64,000 nt of DNA from Oscillospiraceae bacterium (GCA_018110925.1 JAGAZJ010000019.1:1-64000); one strand, 5' to 3'. Positions 43,615-52,828 are shown, numbered from the stretch's first letter. A program made the numbers and translations. Notes: generated from the letters alone by a model not told the origin.

Positions 43615-45066
43615 TCAAAGAGATCTCAGTTTCTTTTCAAGCTCTTCCTTTATGACCTTGGGTGTTGCCGCACCTCTGAGTTCCTTGCTGCACTGACCCA
43701 TGAGGAAGCCGAATACCTTGACATCGCCGCTCTTGTACTGGTTCACGGCCTTTTCATTGTTGGCGATGACCTGCTCGATGACTTCAAGCACTCTGCCTGT
43801 GTCGCTTACGATGAGCATACCGTTTGCCTTTGCGATCGCCTCGGGGTCTCCGCCCTTTTCTGCCATTTCACGGAATATCTCCTTGGCATCGTTCTTAGTG
43901 ACCTTATCCGTGTCGGACATCTCAACGAGCTTTGCTACATCAGCCGCAGTGAAAGAGGGCTTGTCGATATCTATCTCGCCGAGGTTTATTCGGCGCATGA
44001 TCTCGCCGTTTATGAAGTTCACAAGAGACTTGGGATTGTTGTAGTGAGTGAGGCATTCTTCAAAGAGATCGGATATCTTCTTGGTGTTTACAATCACCTT
44101 TGCTTCCTTTTCGGGAATGCCGAAGCCCATGTACTTTGCAAGTCTCTGCTTGGGCATTTCGGGAAGCGATGCCTTTATCCTCTCAAGATCTTCATCACGA
44201 AGATTTACCTGCTTGATATCGGGGTCGGGGAAATACTTGTAATCGTGAGCGTCTTCCTTGGAGCGCATCGCCTTTGTCTCGCCCTTGTTTGCGTCGAAAC
44301 GCCTTGTCTCCTGGATCACCTCGCCGCCTCTGTCAAGTATCTGAGCCTGACGCTTTATCTCATACTCGATGGTGCGGTATATGGATTTGAGGGAGTTTAC
44401 GTTCTTTATCTCCGCTCTTGTGCCGAATTCGGTGGCGTCCTTTCTCATAAGGGACACGTTTACATCGGCACGGATAGAGCCTTCCTCCATCTTGCAGTCG
44501 GACACTCCGGCGTACTGCAAAAGCAGAGCTATGGTCTCAACGAGGGTCCTTGCTTCCTCGGGTGAGCGCATATCGGGCTCGGTAACTATCTCAACGAGGG
44601 GCACGCCGCAGCGGTTATAGTCGCAGAGGGAAACGCCGTTTAGATCATCGTGTATGAGCTTGCCTGCGTCCTCTTCAAGATGTATGTGGTTGATGCGTAT
44701 GGTCTTGCTCTTTTTCTCACCGTTCTCCTCATACTCTATGGGCACTGCACCTGCAAGGCATATGGGCAGGTTCAGCTCAGATATCTGATACGCCTTGGGA
44801 AGGTCGGGATAGAAGTAGTTCTTTCTGTCCCAAACGGAGAATTTGTTTATTTCGCAGCCGAGTGCATAGCCTGCCTTGATTGCATATTCCACAGCACGCT
44901 GGTTTATTATGGGCAATGTGCCGGGCATACCGGAGCATACGGGGCAGCAGCGGGTGTTCTTTTCGCCGCCGAATTCGGCAGAGCAGGTGCAGAACACCTT
45001 TGAATTTGTCAAAAGCTCGGAATGTATTTCAAGACCGATAACGGGTATATAATCTGATACAGACAT
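43615..45066 (-). CDS. gatB: Asp-tRNA(Asn)/Glu-tRNA(Gln) amidotransferase subunit B
   Basis: 483 residues. GatB phosphorylates the side chain of misacylated Glu-tRNA-Gln or Asp-tRNA-Asn and amidates it with ammonia from GatA. Signatures: IGLEIHSELLT near the N-terminus, the zinc-type cysteines CTC and CCPVC, and LEEDAGKLIHD. The C-terminal tail (from about 330) is the tRNA-binding YqeY-like region. Last gene of gatCAB, 12 nt after gatA. Presence of GatCAB implies the organism lacks GlnRS, AsnRS or both. Confidence 0.97.
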   Translation of the reverse strand: MSVSDYIPVIGLEIHSELLTNSKVFCTCSAEFGGEKNTRCCPVCSGMPGTLPIINQRAVEYAIKAGYALGCEINKFSVWDRKNYFYPDLPKAYQISELNLPICLAGAVPIEYEENGEKKSKTIRINHIHLEEDAGKLIHDDLNGVSLCDYNRCGVPLVEIVTEPDMRSPEEARTLVETIALLLQYAGVSDCKMEEGSIRADVNVSLMRKDATEFGTRAEIKNVNSLKSIYRTIEYEIKRQAQILDRGGEVIQETRRFDANKGETKAMRSKEDAHDYKYFPDPDIKQVNLRDEDLERIKASLPEMPKQRLAKYMGFGIPEKEAKVIVNTKKISDLFEECLTHYNNPKSLVNFINGEIMRRINLGEIDIDKPSFTAADVAKLVEMSDTDKVTKNDAKEIFREMAEKGGDPEAIAKANGMLIVSDTGRVLEVIEQVIANNEKAVNQYKSGDVKVFGFLMGQCSKELRGAATPKVIKEELEKKLRSL

Positions 45067-45078
45067 TGTGAAACCTCC

Positions 45079-46524
45079 TTAAAGTGACGCACCGATGCGG
45101 TCAAACTGCTTTTCAAATGCGTCAGCCGCTCCGATAATGGTAGTTTCATCCCACATCTTGCCGACTATGGACATACCTATCGGCATACCGTTCTCGTCAT
45201 AGCCGCAGGTAGTGGAGAGTGCGGGCAGGGAGGCTATATTCACTGTAACTGTGCAGAAATCAGCCTGATACATCTTCTTGGGGTCGCTGATATTTTCGTT
45301 TATGCCGTAGGCAACGCTCGGAGCGGTCGGTGTGATGATAAGATCGCACTTGGTGAATATATCCGCATATTCCTCTCTTATCTTCTGCTTGAGACCCATA
45401 GCCTTGCCGTAGTAAGCGTCATAGTATCCGGAGGAGAGAGCATAGTTGCCGAGAAGTATCCTTCTCTTGACCTCATCTCCGAAGCCCTCGCTCCTGGATG
45501 CAACGATCAGGTCGTTGTAGCTGCCGCCCACATCAGCCCTGTGACCGAACTTGATGCCGTCATAACGTGAGAGGTTGGAAGAAGCCTCAGCCGATGCGAT
45601 GAGGTAATAAGCCGCAATGGCATACTTCAGCGACGGCATGGATGCCTCGATGATCTCGGCGCCCATTGCCTTGTAGGTGTCAACTGCCGCAAGAACGGAC
45701 TTTCTCACGTTCTCGTCAACGCCCTCGGCGAAGAATTCGGAAACGACCGCTATCTTCACACCCTTCATGCTCATGCCTATCTTGGAGGTGTAATCATCCA
45801 CGGGAAGTCTTGACGATGTGCCGTCATGGAAGTCATAGCCCGATATCGCATTCAGGATGATGCCGCAGTCCTCAGCGCTCCTTGCCACGGGACCTATCTG
45901 GTCGAGTGAGCTTGCGAACGCTACAAGACCATAGCGTGATACTCTGCCGTAGGTTGGCTTTATGCCGGTAACACCGCAGAAAGCCGCAGGCTGTCTTATC
46001 GATCCGCCTGTATCCGAGCCGAGAGCCGCTGCACAGAGATCTGCGCCCACAGCGGCGGCAGAGCCGCCCGATGAACCGCCGGGTACTCTTGTGAGATCAT
46101 AGGGGTTCTTTGTCTTGGCAAAAGCGGATGTCTGTGTGGAGCCGCCCATTGCGAACTCGTCCATGGAGGTCTTGCCCAGCATAACGATGCCCTCGTTCTC
46201 GAGCTTGTCCATGACTGTTGCGTTATAGGGGGGCACGAAGTTTTCAAGCATTCTGGATGCGCAGGTGGTCTTTACGCCCTCTGTGCATATATTATCCTTT
46301 ATGGCAAGGGGGATGCCGCAAAGAGAGGATGCCTCGCCTGCGTTGATCTTCTCCTGTGCCTTATCGGCAGCTGACAGAGCGGCTTCGGGAGTTACGGTGA
46401 TGTAGCTCTCCACCTTCTTGTCAACGCTCTCTATCCTGTCAAGATAAGCCTGTGTGAGCTCTCTTGCAGATACTTCCTTTTTATCGAGCTTCTCTCTGAG
46501 GCTCTTTACTGTAAGTTCTACCAT
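45079..46524 (-). CDS. gatA: Asp-tRNA(Asn)/Glu-tRNA(Gln) amidotransferase subunit A
   Basis: 481 residues of the amidase-signature family; releases ammonia from glutamine for GatB. The Ser-cisSer-Lys triad is visible: Lys in LAIKDNIC, cis-Ser in GGSSGGSAAAV, and the nucleophile in GSDTGGSIRQPA. The ATG at 46524 fits AAGGAG at 8-nt spacing; a GTG two codons earlier is too close. It lies 13 nt after gatC. Confidence 0.97.
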   Translation of the reverse strand: MVELTVKSLREKLDKKEVSARELTQAYLDRIESVDKKVESYITVTPEAALSAADKAQEKINAGEASSLCGIPLAIKDNICTEGVKTTCASRMLENFVPPYNATVMDKLENEGIVMLGKTSMDEFAMGGSTQTSAFAKTKNPYDLTRVPGGSSGGSAAAVGADLCAAALGSDTGGSIRQPAAFCGVTGIKPTYGRVSRYGLVAFASSLDQIGPVARSAEDCGIILNAISGYDFHDGTSSRLPVDDYTSKIGMSMKGVKIAVVSEFFAEGVDENVRKSVLAAVDTYKAMGAEIIEASMPSLKYAIAAYYLIASAEASSNLSRYDGIKFGHRADVGGSYNDLIVASRSEGFGDEVKRRILLGNYALSSGYYDAYYGKAMGLKQKIREEYADIFTKCDLIITPTAPSVAYGINENISDPKKMYQADFCTVTVNIASLPALSTTCGYDENGMPIGMSIVGKMWDETTIIGAADAFEKQFDRIGASL

Positions 46525-46537
46525 CGTCACAACTCCT

Positions 46538-46816
46538 TTATTCTACTACCTTGGGAACTACAAAGCAGTTTTCCTGATTTACTGCATTCTGCAGGAGCTT
46601 ATCCGTTGCGAGTGAGGGCATAGCCTCATCGGGACGCAGATCCTCAAGATAGACGTTGTGATTGTCCTTATAGGGGTCATAGGTTATGTCGATATCCTTT
46701 ATGGTATCCATTATCTCGATTATGCTTGTCATATCCTTGACAGCCTGTTCAAGCTCCTCGTCGGTGAATTCGAGCTTAGCCAGCTTTGCAAGATATTTGA
46801 CCATATCAAGCTCCAT
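46538..46816 (-). CDS. gatC: Asp-tRNA(Asn)/Glu-tRNA(Gln) amidotransferase subunit C
   Basis: 92 residues, normal for GatC, the small chaperone-like subunit that wraps the GatA-GatB interface. YLAKLAKLEFTDEELEQ and the late LRPDEAMPS are typical. The ATG at 46816 is 8 nt from AAAGGAG. First gene of gatCAB with a promoter 41 nt upstream. Confidence 0.95.
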   Translation of the reverse strand: MELDMVKYLAKLAKLEFTDEELEQAVKDMTSIIEIMDTIKDIDITYDPYKDNHNVYLEDLRPDEAMPSLATDKLLQNAVNQENCFVVPKVVE

Positions 46817-46856
46817 AAAAGTCACTCCTTTGAATTAGTTTTAAACAACAGCTTTC

Positions 46857-46885
46857 ATTATAGCACATCTTCGGCGTTTTGTCTA
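46857..46885 (-). promoter_or_regulatory. Promoter of gatCAB
   Basis: Minus-strand TAGACA (46885-46880), 17-nt spacer, TATAAT (46862-46857). Confidence 0.82.
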
Positions 46886-46955
46886 CTGTTTTATGTTAAC
46901 TTGTGAGAAAAGTTTTGCACCAAAGCGGCACTCACACCTGTCATTATACACAGCG

Positions 46956-46982
46956 GCCGCCGTCCCTGTACAGAACGGCGGT
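46956..46982 (-). terminator. Hairpin after the AlkZ-related gene
   Basis: GCCGCCGT (46956-46963) pairs with ACGGCGGT (46975-46982). No T run on the minus strand, so it may be weak. Confidence 0.45.
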
Positions 46983-46994
46983 ACACTTATGATA

Positions 46995-47669
46995 CTATCT
47001 GAGAAATCTGCCTATCCTCTCGTCGGGTACCGACGGGAACAGGCTTTTTATATGGTCAAACAACAGCTCGTAAGACTCATCGGAGGAATGTGCATATACC
47101 CTGTCGGTGAACTCAGCACCGAAGAGCTTTTCCGGCGTGGAATACTCCGCCACGCCCCAGCCGTATCTGCTGCCGTTTCTGTCTGTCATATAGACAAAAT
47201 CATCGGTTATGACGTAGCACTGATATTGCAGACGGGCAATGGACGTATCAAAGCCCTTTACGCCGTTCTTTCCGTAGCCGCCCTCTTTTTTCAGACGCTT
47301 GGATATCACGGGGGCAAGCTCATCTATCAGGTCGTAGAGCGCCTTGTCGCTGTATCGTGCCAAACCGTCATCATATCTTGCATCAAAGTCATAGCCGTCA
47401 CGGCGGTAGTTGGCAAGCTCGCAGAAAAGATCCGCCCTTACATATGCCGCCTTTTTCTCAAAGAACTTGCCATAGGCACAGCCTGTGCTCTTTATGACAG
47501 GACCTTTCCATTCCCATGCGCCCTCCTCCTCGGAGAACCAGCATTCGGGGGCGATATGCTCCTCTATGGAAAAGCCGTCTATGGAGTTTCTGAAATACGG
47601 TATGATGCCGTATTTCTCTATTGCATCCTCAAGATCATGCTGTGATCGTATATATAGTTTGTCAAACAT
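46995..47669 (-). CDS. AlkZ-related protein
   Basis: 224 residues resembling the short AlkZ-related proteins of Clostridia, distant relatives of DNA glycosylases that unhook crosslinks and have winged-helix folds. The recognised stretch is GPVIKSTGCAYGKFFEKKAAYV followed by FANYRRDGYDFDARYDD-like and GFDTSIARLQYQCYV, named here by eye. The catalytic QxQ/QxD of true AlkZ is not clearly present, so activity is doubtful. The ATG overlaps the stop of the aldo/keto reductase (TGATG), so translation is coupled. Confidence 0.55.
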   Translation of the reverse strand: MFDKLYIRSQHDLEDAIEKYGIIPYFRNSIDGFSIEEHIAPECWFSEEEGAWEWKGPVIKSTGCAYGKFFEKKAAYVRADLFCELANYRRDGYDFDARYDDGLARYSDKALYDLIDELAPVISKRLKKEGGYGKNGVKGFDTSIARLQYQCYVITDDFVYMTDRNGSRYGWGVAEYSTPEKLFGAEFTDRVYAHSSDESYELLFDHIKSLFPSVPDERIGRFLR

Positions 47670-48781
47670 CACTGACCGACCTGTTCAAATTCTCTTGCAA
47701 CATCCTCAAGAAGCTGTCTTATTGGCAGATGCTGGGGACAGACCTTCTCGCACTTGCCGCACTTTATGCACTCCGATGCCTTGCCGTTGTTTATGGTATA
47801 GACCTCGTCGTAGTAGAAATTTGCGTTCCAGTTGTGATATATCTCCCTTATGTTCATGCATGAGAACAGATCGGGTATCGAGATGTGTACGGGACAGCCG
47901 TCCGTGCAGTAGCGGCAGGCGGTACACTGTATTATATGCTTGCCCTTCATGATGGCGCATACCCTGCTGACAGCCTCTGTTTCCTTGTCCGAGAGGGGCT
48001 TGAAGTCCTTCATATATGAGATATTGTCCGAGAGCTGGGTCATATTGCTCATGCCCGAAAGCACTGATATAACTCCGTCAAAGCCTGCCGCAAATCTTAT
48101 GGCATAGCTTGCCTGACTGCCTCCGAGAGCTTTGAGCGGACCTGCCGCATCGTCGGGCAGAGAAGCAAGGTTGCCGCCCTTTACAGGCTCCATTATCAGA
48201 ACGGACTTGCCGTATCTGCGGCACACTTCGTATACCTTGCGGCTCTGTACCGCAGGGTCTTCATAATCAAGGTAATTAAACTGTATCTGAACGACCTCTA
48301 TCTCCGGATAATCATTGAGTATGCGTTCAAGAACCTCTGCCTTGTCGTGGAATGACAGACCCACATGGCGAATCTTACCTTCTTTTTTCAGTTCAAAGGC
48401 TGTCTCATATGCACGGCACCGCCTGAACTTGTCGTAGTTACCTGCGCCCTGTGCGTGCATGAGATAGAAGTCAAAATAATCGACGCCGCATATCCTGAGC
48501 TGTTTCTCAAAGAAAGGACGGATATCCTCCTCCTTGTCAAAATACGGGTCGGTCAGCTTATCTGTGAGCACATAGCTGTCTCTGGGATAGCGTGAGGTCA
48601 GGCAGGTCTTTATCGCTTCCTCGCTCATGCCGCTGTGATAGCCGTGGGCCGTGTCGAAATAGTTGAATCCGTTCTCGATGAACGTATCCACCATCTGACA
48701 GACCTGATCCGTGTCGATAGCATCGCCGTTCATGGGCAGACGCATAAAGCCGAAGCCAAGCTTCTTTTTTATCCTATCCAT
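47669..48781 (-). CDS. Aldo/keto reductase with C-terminal 4Fe-4S ferredoxin domain
   Basis: 370 residues. The N-terminal TIM barrel (about 1-270) has the AKR motifs NYFDTAHGYHSG (Asp, Tyr) and YVLTDKLTDPYF with the catalytic Lys, plus HAQGAGN. The C-terminal part carries two cysteine clusters, CTACRYCTDGCP (about 290) and CIKCGKCEKVCPQH (about 338), for two [4Fe-4S] centres. Such fusions in anaerobes probably pass ferredoxin electrons to an aldehyde or ketone substrate. The start at 48781 has GGAGG. First gene of a two-gene unit with the AlkZ-related protein. Confidence 0.93.
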   Translation of the reverse strand: MDRIKKKLGFGFMRLPMNGDAIDTDQVCQMVDTFIENGFNYFDTAHGYHSGMSEEAIKTCLTSRYPRDSYVLTDKLTDPYFDKEEDIRPFFEKQLRICGVDYFDFYLMHAQGAGNYDKFRRCRAYETAFELKKEGKIRHVGLSFHDKAEVLERILNDYPEIEVVQIQFNYLDYEDPAVQSRKVYEVCRRYGKSVLIMEPVKGGNLASLPDDAAGPLKALGGSQASYAIRFAAGFDGVISVLSGMSNMTQLSDNISYMKDFKPLSDKETEAVSRVCAIMKGKHIIQCTACRYCTDGCPVHISIPDLFSCMNIREIYHNWNANFYYDEVYTINNGKASECIKCGKCEKVCPQHLPIRQLLEDVAREFEQVGQ

Positions 48782-48816
48782 AACTATGCCTCCTGTTGTC
48801 AACAATATACAAATAT

Positions 48817-48845
48817 AGTATACTATACAATTCTGAATTTGTCAA
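48817..48845 (-). promoter_or_regulatory. Promoter of the aldo/keto reductase
   Basis: Minus-strand TTGACA (48845-48840), 17-nt spacer, TATACT (48822-48817). It overlaps the end of the 45-residue ORF upstream. Confidence 0.82.
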
Positions 48846-48960
48846 GATTAAATATTTGAACTGGTAAGGTATTGAATGTTTGTCTGTCAGAAAACTTTAT
48901 TCTGCTGCTTACTGTATCCGCTCTGCTTGTTAAGGCTTCTGAAATGTCGTATTCAGCCAT
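48823..48960 (-). CDS. Small hypothetical protein, 45 residues
   Basis: A short frame beginning MAEYDISEALTSRADTVSS and ending at TAG, overlooked easily because of its length. The ribosome binding site AAAGGAGGAA is excellent, at 6-nt spacing, and it overlaps the end of the lipoprotein gene upstream, so the two would be coupled. The protein is hydrophilic with an amphipathic N-terminal helix. I do not recognise it. It could be a 5' fragment of a longer gene cut off in the past. Confidence 0.5.
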   Translation of the reverse strand: MAEYDISEALTSRADTVSSRIKFSDRQTFNTLPVQIFNLDKFRIV

Positions 48961-48962
48961 TT

Positions 48963-49532
48963 TTATTCCTCCTTTAATTTTTGAAATCTTATTCCCTGAA
49001 ATTTTCCCTCATTATCAAAAAGTGTAACACACACCAGATTGTCATTTTTAATTCTAACTATTTTATAATCCATAGTTGATAGATCTGGTGAAGAATTTCT
49101 AACTATATCGTAAAAATCATCATATGTTAATCCGTTGGAAATAGCTACTCCGGATATTTGTATGTTAGGTAATTTTACAGCAGGGTCAATGTCTATAGAA
49201 TACACTTTACCATTATCCAAAAAAACTGCACCAATCTTATTCTCTTTATCCTCATACCAAATGTTACTACCAGATTTAGCATCCTTATTCACTATTACAC
49301 TCTCACTTAGTGACTCCAAATCAGTCGGCAACGAATACTCATGTCCATCGATCACAATAGAATTTGTGAGTTCAAATGGCTTTTCTTCATCAACAGACTG
49401 AACTACCGTAGTCTCCGCTGTCGTCTCCGCCGGCTGGCTGATCTCAGCCCCCGCCTTGTTACCGCATCCGCTGAGATTGACACTCATGATAAGTGCAAAT
49501 ATCAAAGACATTGACTTTGTTAATACTTTCAT
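48963..49532 (-). CDS. Hypothetical lipoprotein, AT-rich
   Basis: 189 residues. Signal peptide with lipobox LSGC (C23), then a Thr/Ala/Glu linker (about 30-55), and a globular part of about 130 residues with repeated IDGHEYSLP- and IQISGVAISNGLTYDDF-like segments. I do not recognise the family. It is AT-richer than its neighbours. AAAGGAAAG precedes the ATG with long spacing. Nothing adjacent suggests a role. Confidence 0.7.
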   Translation of the reverse strand: MKVLTKSMSLIFALIMSVNLSGCGNKAGAEISQPAETTAETTVVQSVDEEKPFELTNSIVIDGHEYSLPTDLESLSESVIVNKDAKSGSNIWYEDKENKIGAVFLDNGKVYSIDIDPAVKLPNIQISGVAISNGLTYDDFYDIVRNSSPDLSTMDYKIVRIKNDNLVCVTLFDNEGKFQGIRFQKLKEE

Positions 49533-49809
49533 AACTATTTTACTTTCCTTTCGGAAAGCCCTCCTCTAAATTCAGCATGGAGTTTTTCGCCCTCTGTTTA
49601 AGTATATCATTTGTACGGCGAAAATCAAATAAAATCAGATAAGAGTTTCATTAGATTTAAATTAAAAATCTCCTATGCATCAACAGAGATGCCGTTATCA
49701 TTATATCACGATTTTTACATTACACAATTCACTGTCGGGATAATTTACACTTAGTTCATAATATGCTTTGAGGATCCTGTATGCTCGTATCTCCCACAGA
49801 TAAAAACAA
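49533..49809. other. Intergenic gap upstream of the AT-rich lipoprotein
   Basis: A weak minus-strand promoter (TTGATT, 16-nt spacer, TATACT, about 49600-49640) can be made out for the lipoprotein. The rest is AT-rich with nothing recognised. Confidence 0.35.
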
Positions 49810-49834
49810 CATCCCTGTGTATTTTACAGGGATG
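49810..49834 (-). terminator. Intrinsic terminator of the acidic lipoprotein gene
   Basis: CATCCCTGT (49810-49818) pairs with ACAGGGATG (49826-49834), with TTGTTTTT beyond on the minus strand. Confidence 0.82.
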
Positions 49835-49859
49835 CTGACATAATGTGTGCCGTCTTCGG

Positions 49860-50774
49860 TCACTCTGCTATGTTGTTGTAATACTCAAATACAAGGTCTT
49901 CTGCGGCGTTCTCCACGTCATCTGTCCATGTGAGGGTGATCGGGTCACCGTCTGAGAAGATGATCCTGCCCGTGCCGTCGGTATAGACTGTCTCGGAGGA
50001 TTCTTCGCCCTCCTCGCTGAATGTGACTATCCTCTCGGTGCAGTCTGTGTACTCGATAGTGAGAGTGTCGGGGTCGAATTTGCCTGTCATTTCCCACTCG
50101 CTGTGCTCGAATGCACTGCTTGACCACCATATCTTGATCCTTGCGCTGTCCGAGCCCTCGGCGGTTATCTCCATATTAGCCCTGCCCACGCCGTATGCGC
50201 CGACAAAGTTCATGACAGGGTTCTGAGTGTCGCCGTCGTCCGAGAGAAGCTCATCATCACTGTCCGAGGTTTCATTTGTATCATCGTAAAGACCGTCTCC
50301 CTCATTCTCGGGAACGGAAAGCTCAAATGTGTCGGGATCTGCACCCTCGACAAGAGTGAAGCTGTAAGTCATTGCGCCCTCGTCATAGTCAAAGGTGCCT
50401 GTGATCGAGCCATCAAATTCCTTTGTGAAGTGGGCATTGGTAATGTCGTCGGGACTGCCGAAATGGAAAACCGCATCACTGCCGTTCTGCTCACATTCAA
50501 AGCCGATACCGCTCTTGCCGTCGGCGTTTTCCGTTCTGCCGCTTTTCTCGTCATAGAATACATAGTATACATCATCACTGCCGCTTGATGCCATGTATAC
50601 GCCCTTTGTGAATATGGGGGATACGGTCTCGTCAGCAGATATGGCTGTGGTCTCAGCCGAGGGTGCGGCTGAAGTTCCTGCGGCAGAAGTATCCGAGGGC
50701 AAGGCGGGTACCTTCTCACAAGCGGTGAGAAGCGCTATCGCCATGACTGATGCGGTGATTATCTTTTTCTTCAT
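49860..50774 (-). CDS. Acidic hypothetical lipoprotein
   Basis: 304 residues. Signal peptide with lipobox LTAC (C19), then a Ser/Ala/Thr linker. Two beta-rich parts are separated by an acidic stretch (about residues 160-185, ESSD/DDELLSDD-like). Both parts include KEFDGSITGTF- or TGKFDPDTLTI-like strands, suggesting a duplicated beta-sandwich module. The family is not recognised. Monocistronic with its own terminator, on the outside of the cell membrane. Confidence 0.7.
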   Translation of the reverse strand: MKKKIITASVMAIALLTACEKVPALPSDTSAAGTSAAPSAETTAISADETVSPIFTKGVYMASSGSDDVYYVFYDEKSGRTENADGKSGIGFECEQNGSDAVFHFGSPDDITNAHFTKEFDGSITGTFDYDEGAMTYSFTLVEGADPDTFELSVPENEGDGLYDDTNETSDSDDELLSDDGDTQNPVMNFVGAYGVGRANMEITAEGSDSARIKIWWSSSAFEHSEWEMTGKFDPDTLTIEYTDCTERIVTFSEEGEESSETVYTDGTGRIIFSDGDPITLTWTDDVENAAEDLVFEYYNNIAE

Positions 50775-50913
50775 GTTTGTTTGCCTCCTGTGTTCTTTTG
50801 AATGACAACCATAACATTATATGACATCATCCTGTCTGTGTCAATGTATAAATGTCCAAAAAATGCATTTATAAGATTGCGGAAATGTTAATGAATTGCT
50901 CCGCAATATCGTC

Positions 50914-50942
50914 TTGACGTAAATATCATTGTGTGATATACT
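50914..50942 (+). promoter_or_regulatory. Promoter of the apbE-NusG_II-Gx genes
   Basis: TTGACG (50914-50919), 17-nt spacer, TATACT (50937-50942), 30 nt before the apbE ATG. Confidence 0.82.
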
Positions 50943-50972
50943 TATCCTGATATTTTTTGGAAAGAGGATTAT

Positions 50973-51974
50973 ATGTTCAAAAAGACCGTCACTTTGCTGT
51001 TCTGCCTTATCATGTGCGGATGCGCCGCAAGGGAGCAGACGGCTGAATTCTTTGCTATGGACACATATATGCAGATAAGGTATCACAGCGACAAAGACTT
51101 GTCTGACAAACTTGAGGACAGAGTGCGTCAGATAGAGCGTGAGATCTCCGTGACGGATACCGGCAGTGCTGTGTATAAACTGAATGAGAGCGGCAGGGCG
51201 GTGTTTTCTCATGAGGGTTCGGCGCTGGTGGATGACGCTATTGGATTGTGTGCAAAGACCGAAGGTGCGATGGATATATCCGTTTATCCGATAGTGAGAG
51301 AATGGGGCTTTACAACAGGGGAATATCATATACCCGATGATGATGTCATCGCAAGGCTGCTGGAGCGCACAGATTACCGCCTGATAAAGAATGACGGGGA
51401 TATCGTGACCGTTCCCGACGGTATGATGATAGACCTGGGCTGTATAGGCAAGGGATATACAGGCGATGTGCTGGCGGAGATGCTTCGTGAGGAGGGGGTC
51501 AGATCGGGGATACTCGACCTCGGCGGAAATATACAGACCATCGGTAAAAAGCCCGACGGCAGTATGTGGCGTGTGGGTATCCGTTCGCCTCTCGTCACAT
51601 CGGGATATGACAGTCTGGGTGTACTTATGTCAAGCGATGAAGCAGTGATAACGTCCGGGGGATACGAGCGCTTTTTTGAGGAGAATGGCAAGGTATACTG
51701 GCATATCATAGACCCGTCAACAGGATACCCTGCAAAAAGCGGTATAATATCTGCCACGGTCATTGGCGGAAGCGGCGAGGTGTGTGATGCGCTGTCAACT
51801 GCTCTTTTTGTAATGGGAGAAGAGCGTGCGGCTGATTTCTGGCGGGATGACAGGAGCTTTGATATGATACTTGTCACCGATGACGGCAGAGTGGTGATTA
51901 CACCGTCTGTGAAGGACAGGTTCACATTGAATGACGGAGAGTATCTTTTGCAGGTGATAGATGATGAAAACTAA
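50973..51974 (+). CDS. apbE: FAD:protein FMN transferase (ApbE), lipoprotein
   Basis: 333 residues. A signal peptide with lipobox MCGC (C17) places it outside the membrane. ApbE uses FAD to attach FMN covalently to a Ser or Thr in target proteins. Family motifs: AMDTYMQIRY near the start, the YPIVREWGF segment, the DLGCIGKGYTGDVLAE (about 152), SGILDLGGNIQTIG and the late AVITSGGYERF. The likely target is the FMN-binding lipoprotein at 60662. It forms an operon with the NusG-II and Gx genes, overlapping the first by 14 nt. Confidence 0.95.
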   Translation: MFKKTVTLLFCLIMCGCAAREQTAEFFAMDTYMQIRYHSDKDLSDKLEDRVRQIEREISVTDTGSAVYKLNESGRAVFSHEGSALVDDAIGLCAKTEGAMDISVYPIVREWGFTTGEYHIPDDDVIARLLERTDYRLIKNDGDIVTVPDGMMIDLGCIGKGYTGDVLAEMLREEGVRSGILDLGGNIQTIGKKPDGSMWRVGIRSPLVTSGYDSLGVLMSSDEAVITSGGYERFFEENGKVYWHIIDPSTGYPAKSGIISATVIGGSGEVCDALSTALFVMGEERAADFWRDDRSFDMILVTDDGRVVITPSVKDRFTLNDGEYLLQVIDDEN

Positions 51975-52344
51975 GACATGGATCATCGTGACAGCGGTGA
52001 TTTTTGTCGTGAGCGGTGTGCTGACGGCGGCGATGTTCTGGGGCAGAGGCAGGACTGCCGAGGTAGTCCTGGACGGCAGGGTAATTGAGAGGATAGACCT
52101 TGATGCTGTTAAAGAGGGATACTCCTTTGATGTAAAATGTGACGGCGGATACAACAGGATAAGGGTCGAGCACGGCAGGATATGTATATCCGATTCAGAC
52201 TGCCCCGATTGTGTCTGTGTGCGGTACGGCTGGCTGTCAGGGGGCAGTGTGCCCATAGTATGTATGCCGCACAAGCTTGTCATACGGATCGCAGACGGTG
52301 ATGATGAGACCGATGCTGTGTCGGGGAGGGGTCAACATGGCTAA
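51961..52344 (+). CDS. NusG domain II-containing membrane protein
   Basis: 127 residues. One N-terminal TM segment (about 7-27), then an extracytoplasmic NusG domain II-like fold (AEVVLDGRVIERIDL, YNRIRVEHGRICISDSDCPDCVCVRYGW). The CPDCVC cysteines and the late CMPHKLVI are conserved in this family. Such proteins are regularly encoded beside ApbE and Gx transporters in Firmicutes flavin electron-transfer loci; their exact role is unknown. It overlaps apbE by 14 nt and the Gx gene by 8 nt. Confidence 0.9.
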   Translation: MMKTKTWIIVTAVIFVVSGVLTAAMFWGRGRTAEVVLDGRVIERIDLDAVKEGYSFDVKCDGGYNRIRVEHGRICISDSDCPDCVCVRYGWLSGGSVPIVCMPHKLVIRIADGDDETDAVSGRGQHG

Positions 52345-52828
52345 GCGCATGGTATATGATGCGATGCTTTTGGCGGTGGCTCTCATTATATTTGTTGTTG
52401 AGGCGCAGATACCGCCGCTTGTGCCCATAGCAGGGGTAAAGCTCGGTCTTGCAAATATAATAACGGTGTATTCCATGTTCAGGGTCGGTGCAGGGGATAC
52501 TCTGGCAATACTTGCCTGTCGTGTCATCATCGGCAGTATATACTGCGGTCAGCCTGTATCGTTCATATATTCGGCGGCGGGCGGGATAATGTGCTATCTT
52601 GTCATGCTCCTCATGAAAAGGATACTTACCGAAAGGCAGATATGGGTCTGCGGCGTATTCGGTGCGATAGCCCACGGTGGGGGTCAGACGGCGGTGGCGG
52701 TCGTTATGTTCGGCACAGCAGCGCTTTCATATTTGCCTCTGCTTACCTTGTCGGGGATAATCACAGGGCTGTTCACAGGGCTTTGTGCACAGTATGTGAG
52801 CAACAGGTCGAAGTACTTTGAAAAGTGA
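52337..52828 (+). CDS. Gx transporter family protein (formerly heptaprenyl diphosphate synthase component I)
   Basis: 163 residues with five to six hydrophobic segments. The family-typical EAQIPPLVPIAGVKLGLANIITVY and the PVSFIYSAAGGI, GAIAHGGGQT stretches are clear. Gx_transp proteins are predicted S-type components or carriers; in electron-transfer loci they may move flavin or quinone precursors. The older name as a prenyl synthase subunit is not supported for this family. GGGGAGGGG precedes the ATG. Third gene of the apbE run. Confidence 0.88.
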   Translation: MAKRMVYDAMLLAVALIIFVVEAQIPPLVPIAGVKLGLANIITVYSMFRVGAGDTLAILACRVIIGSIYCGQPVSFIYSAAGGIMCYLVMLLMKRILTERQIWVCGVFGAIAHGGGQTAVAVVMFGTAALSYLPLLTLSGIITGLFTGLCAQYVSNRSKYFEK

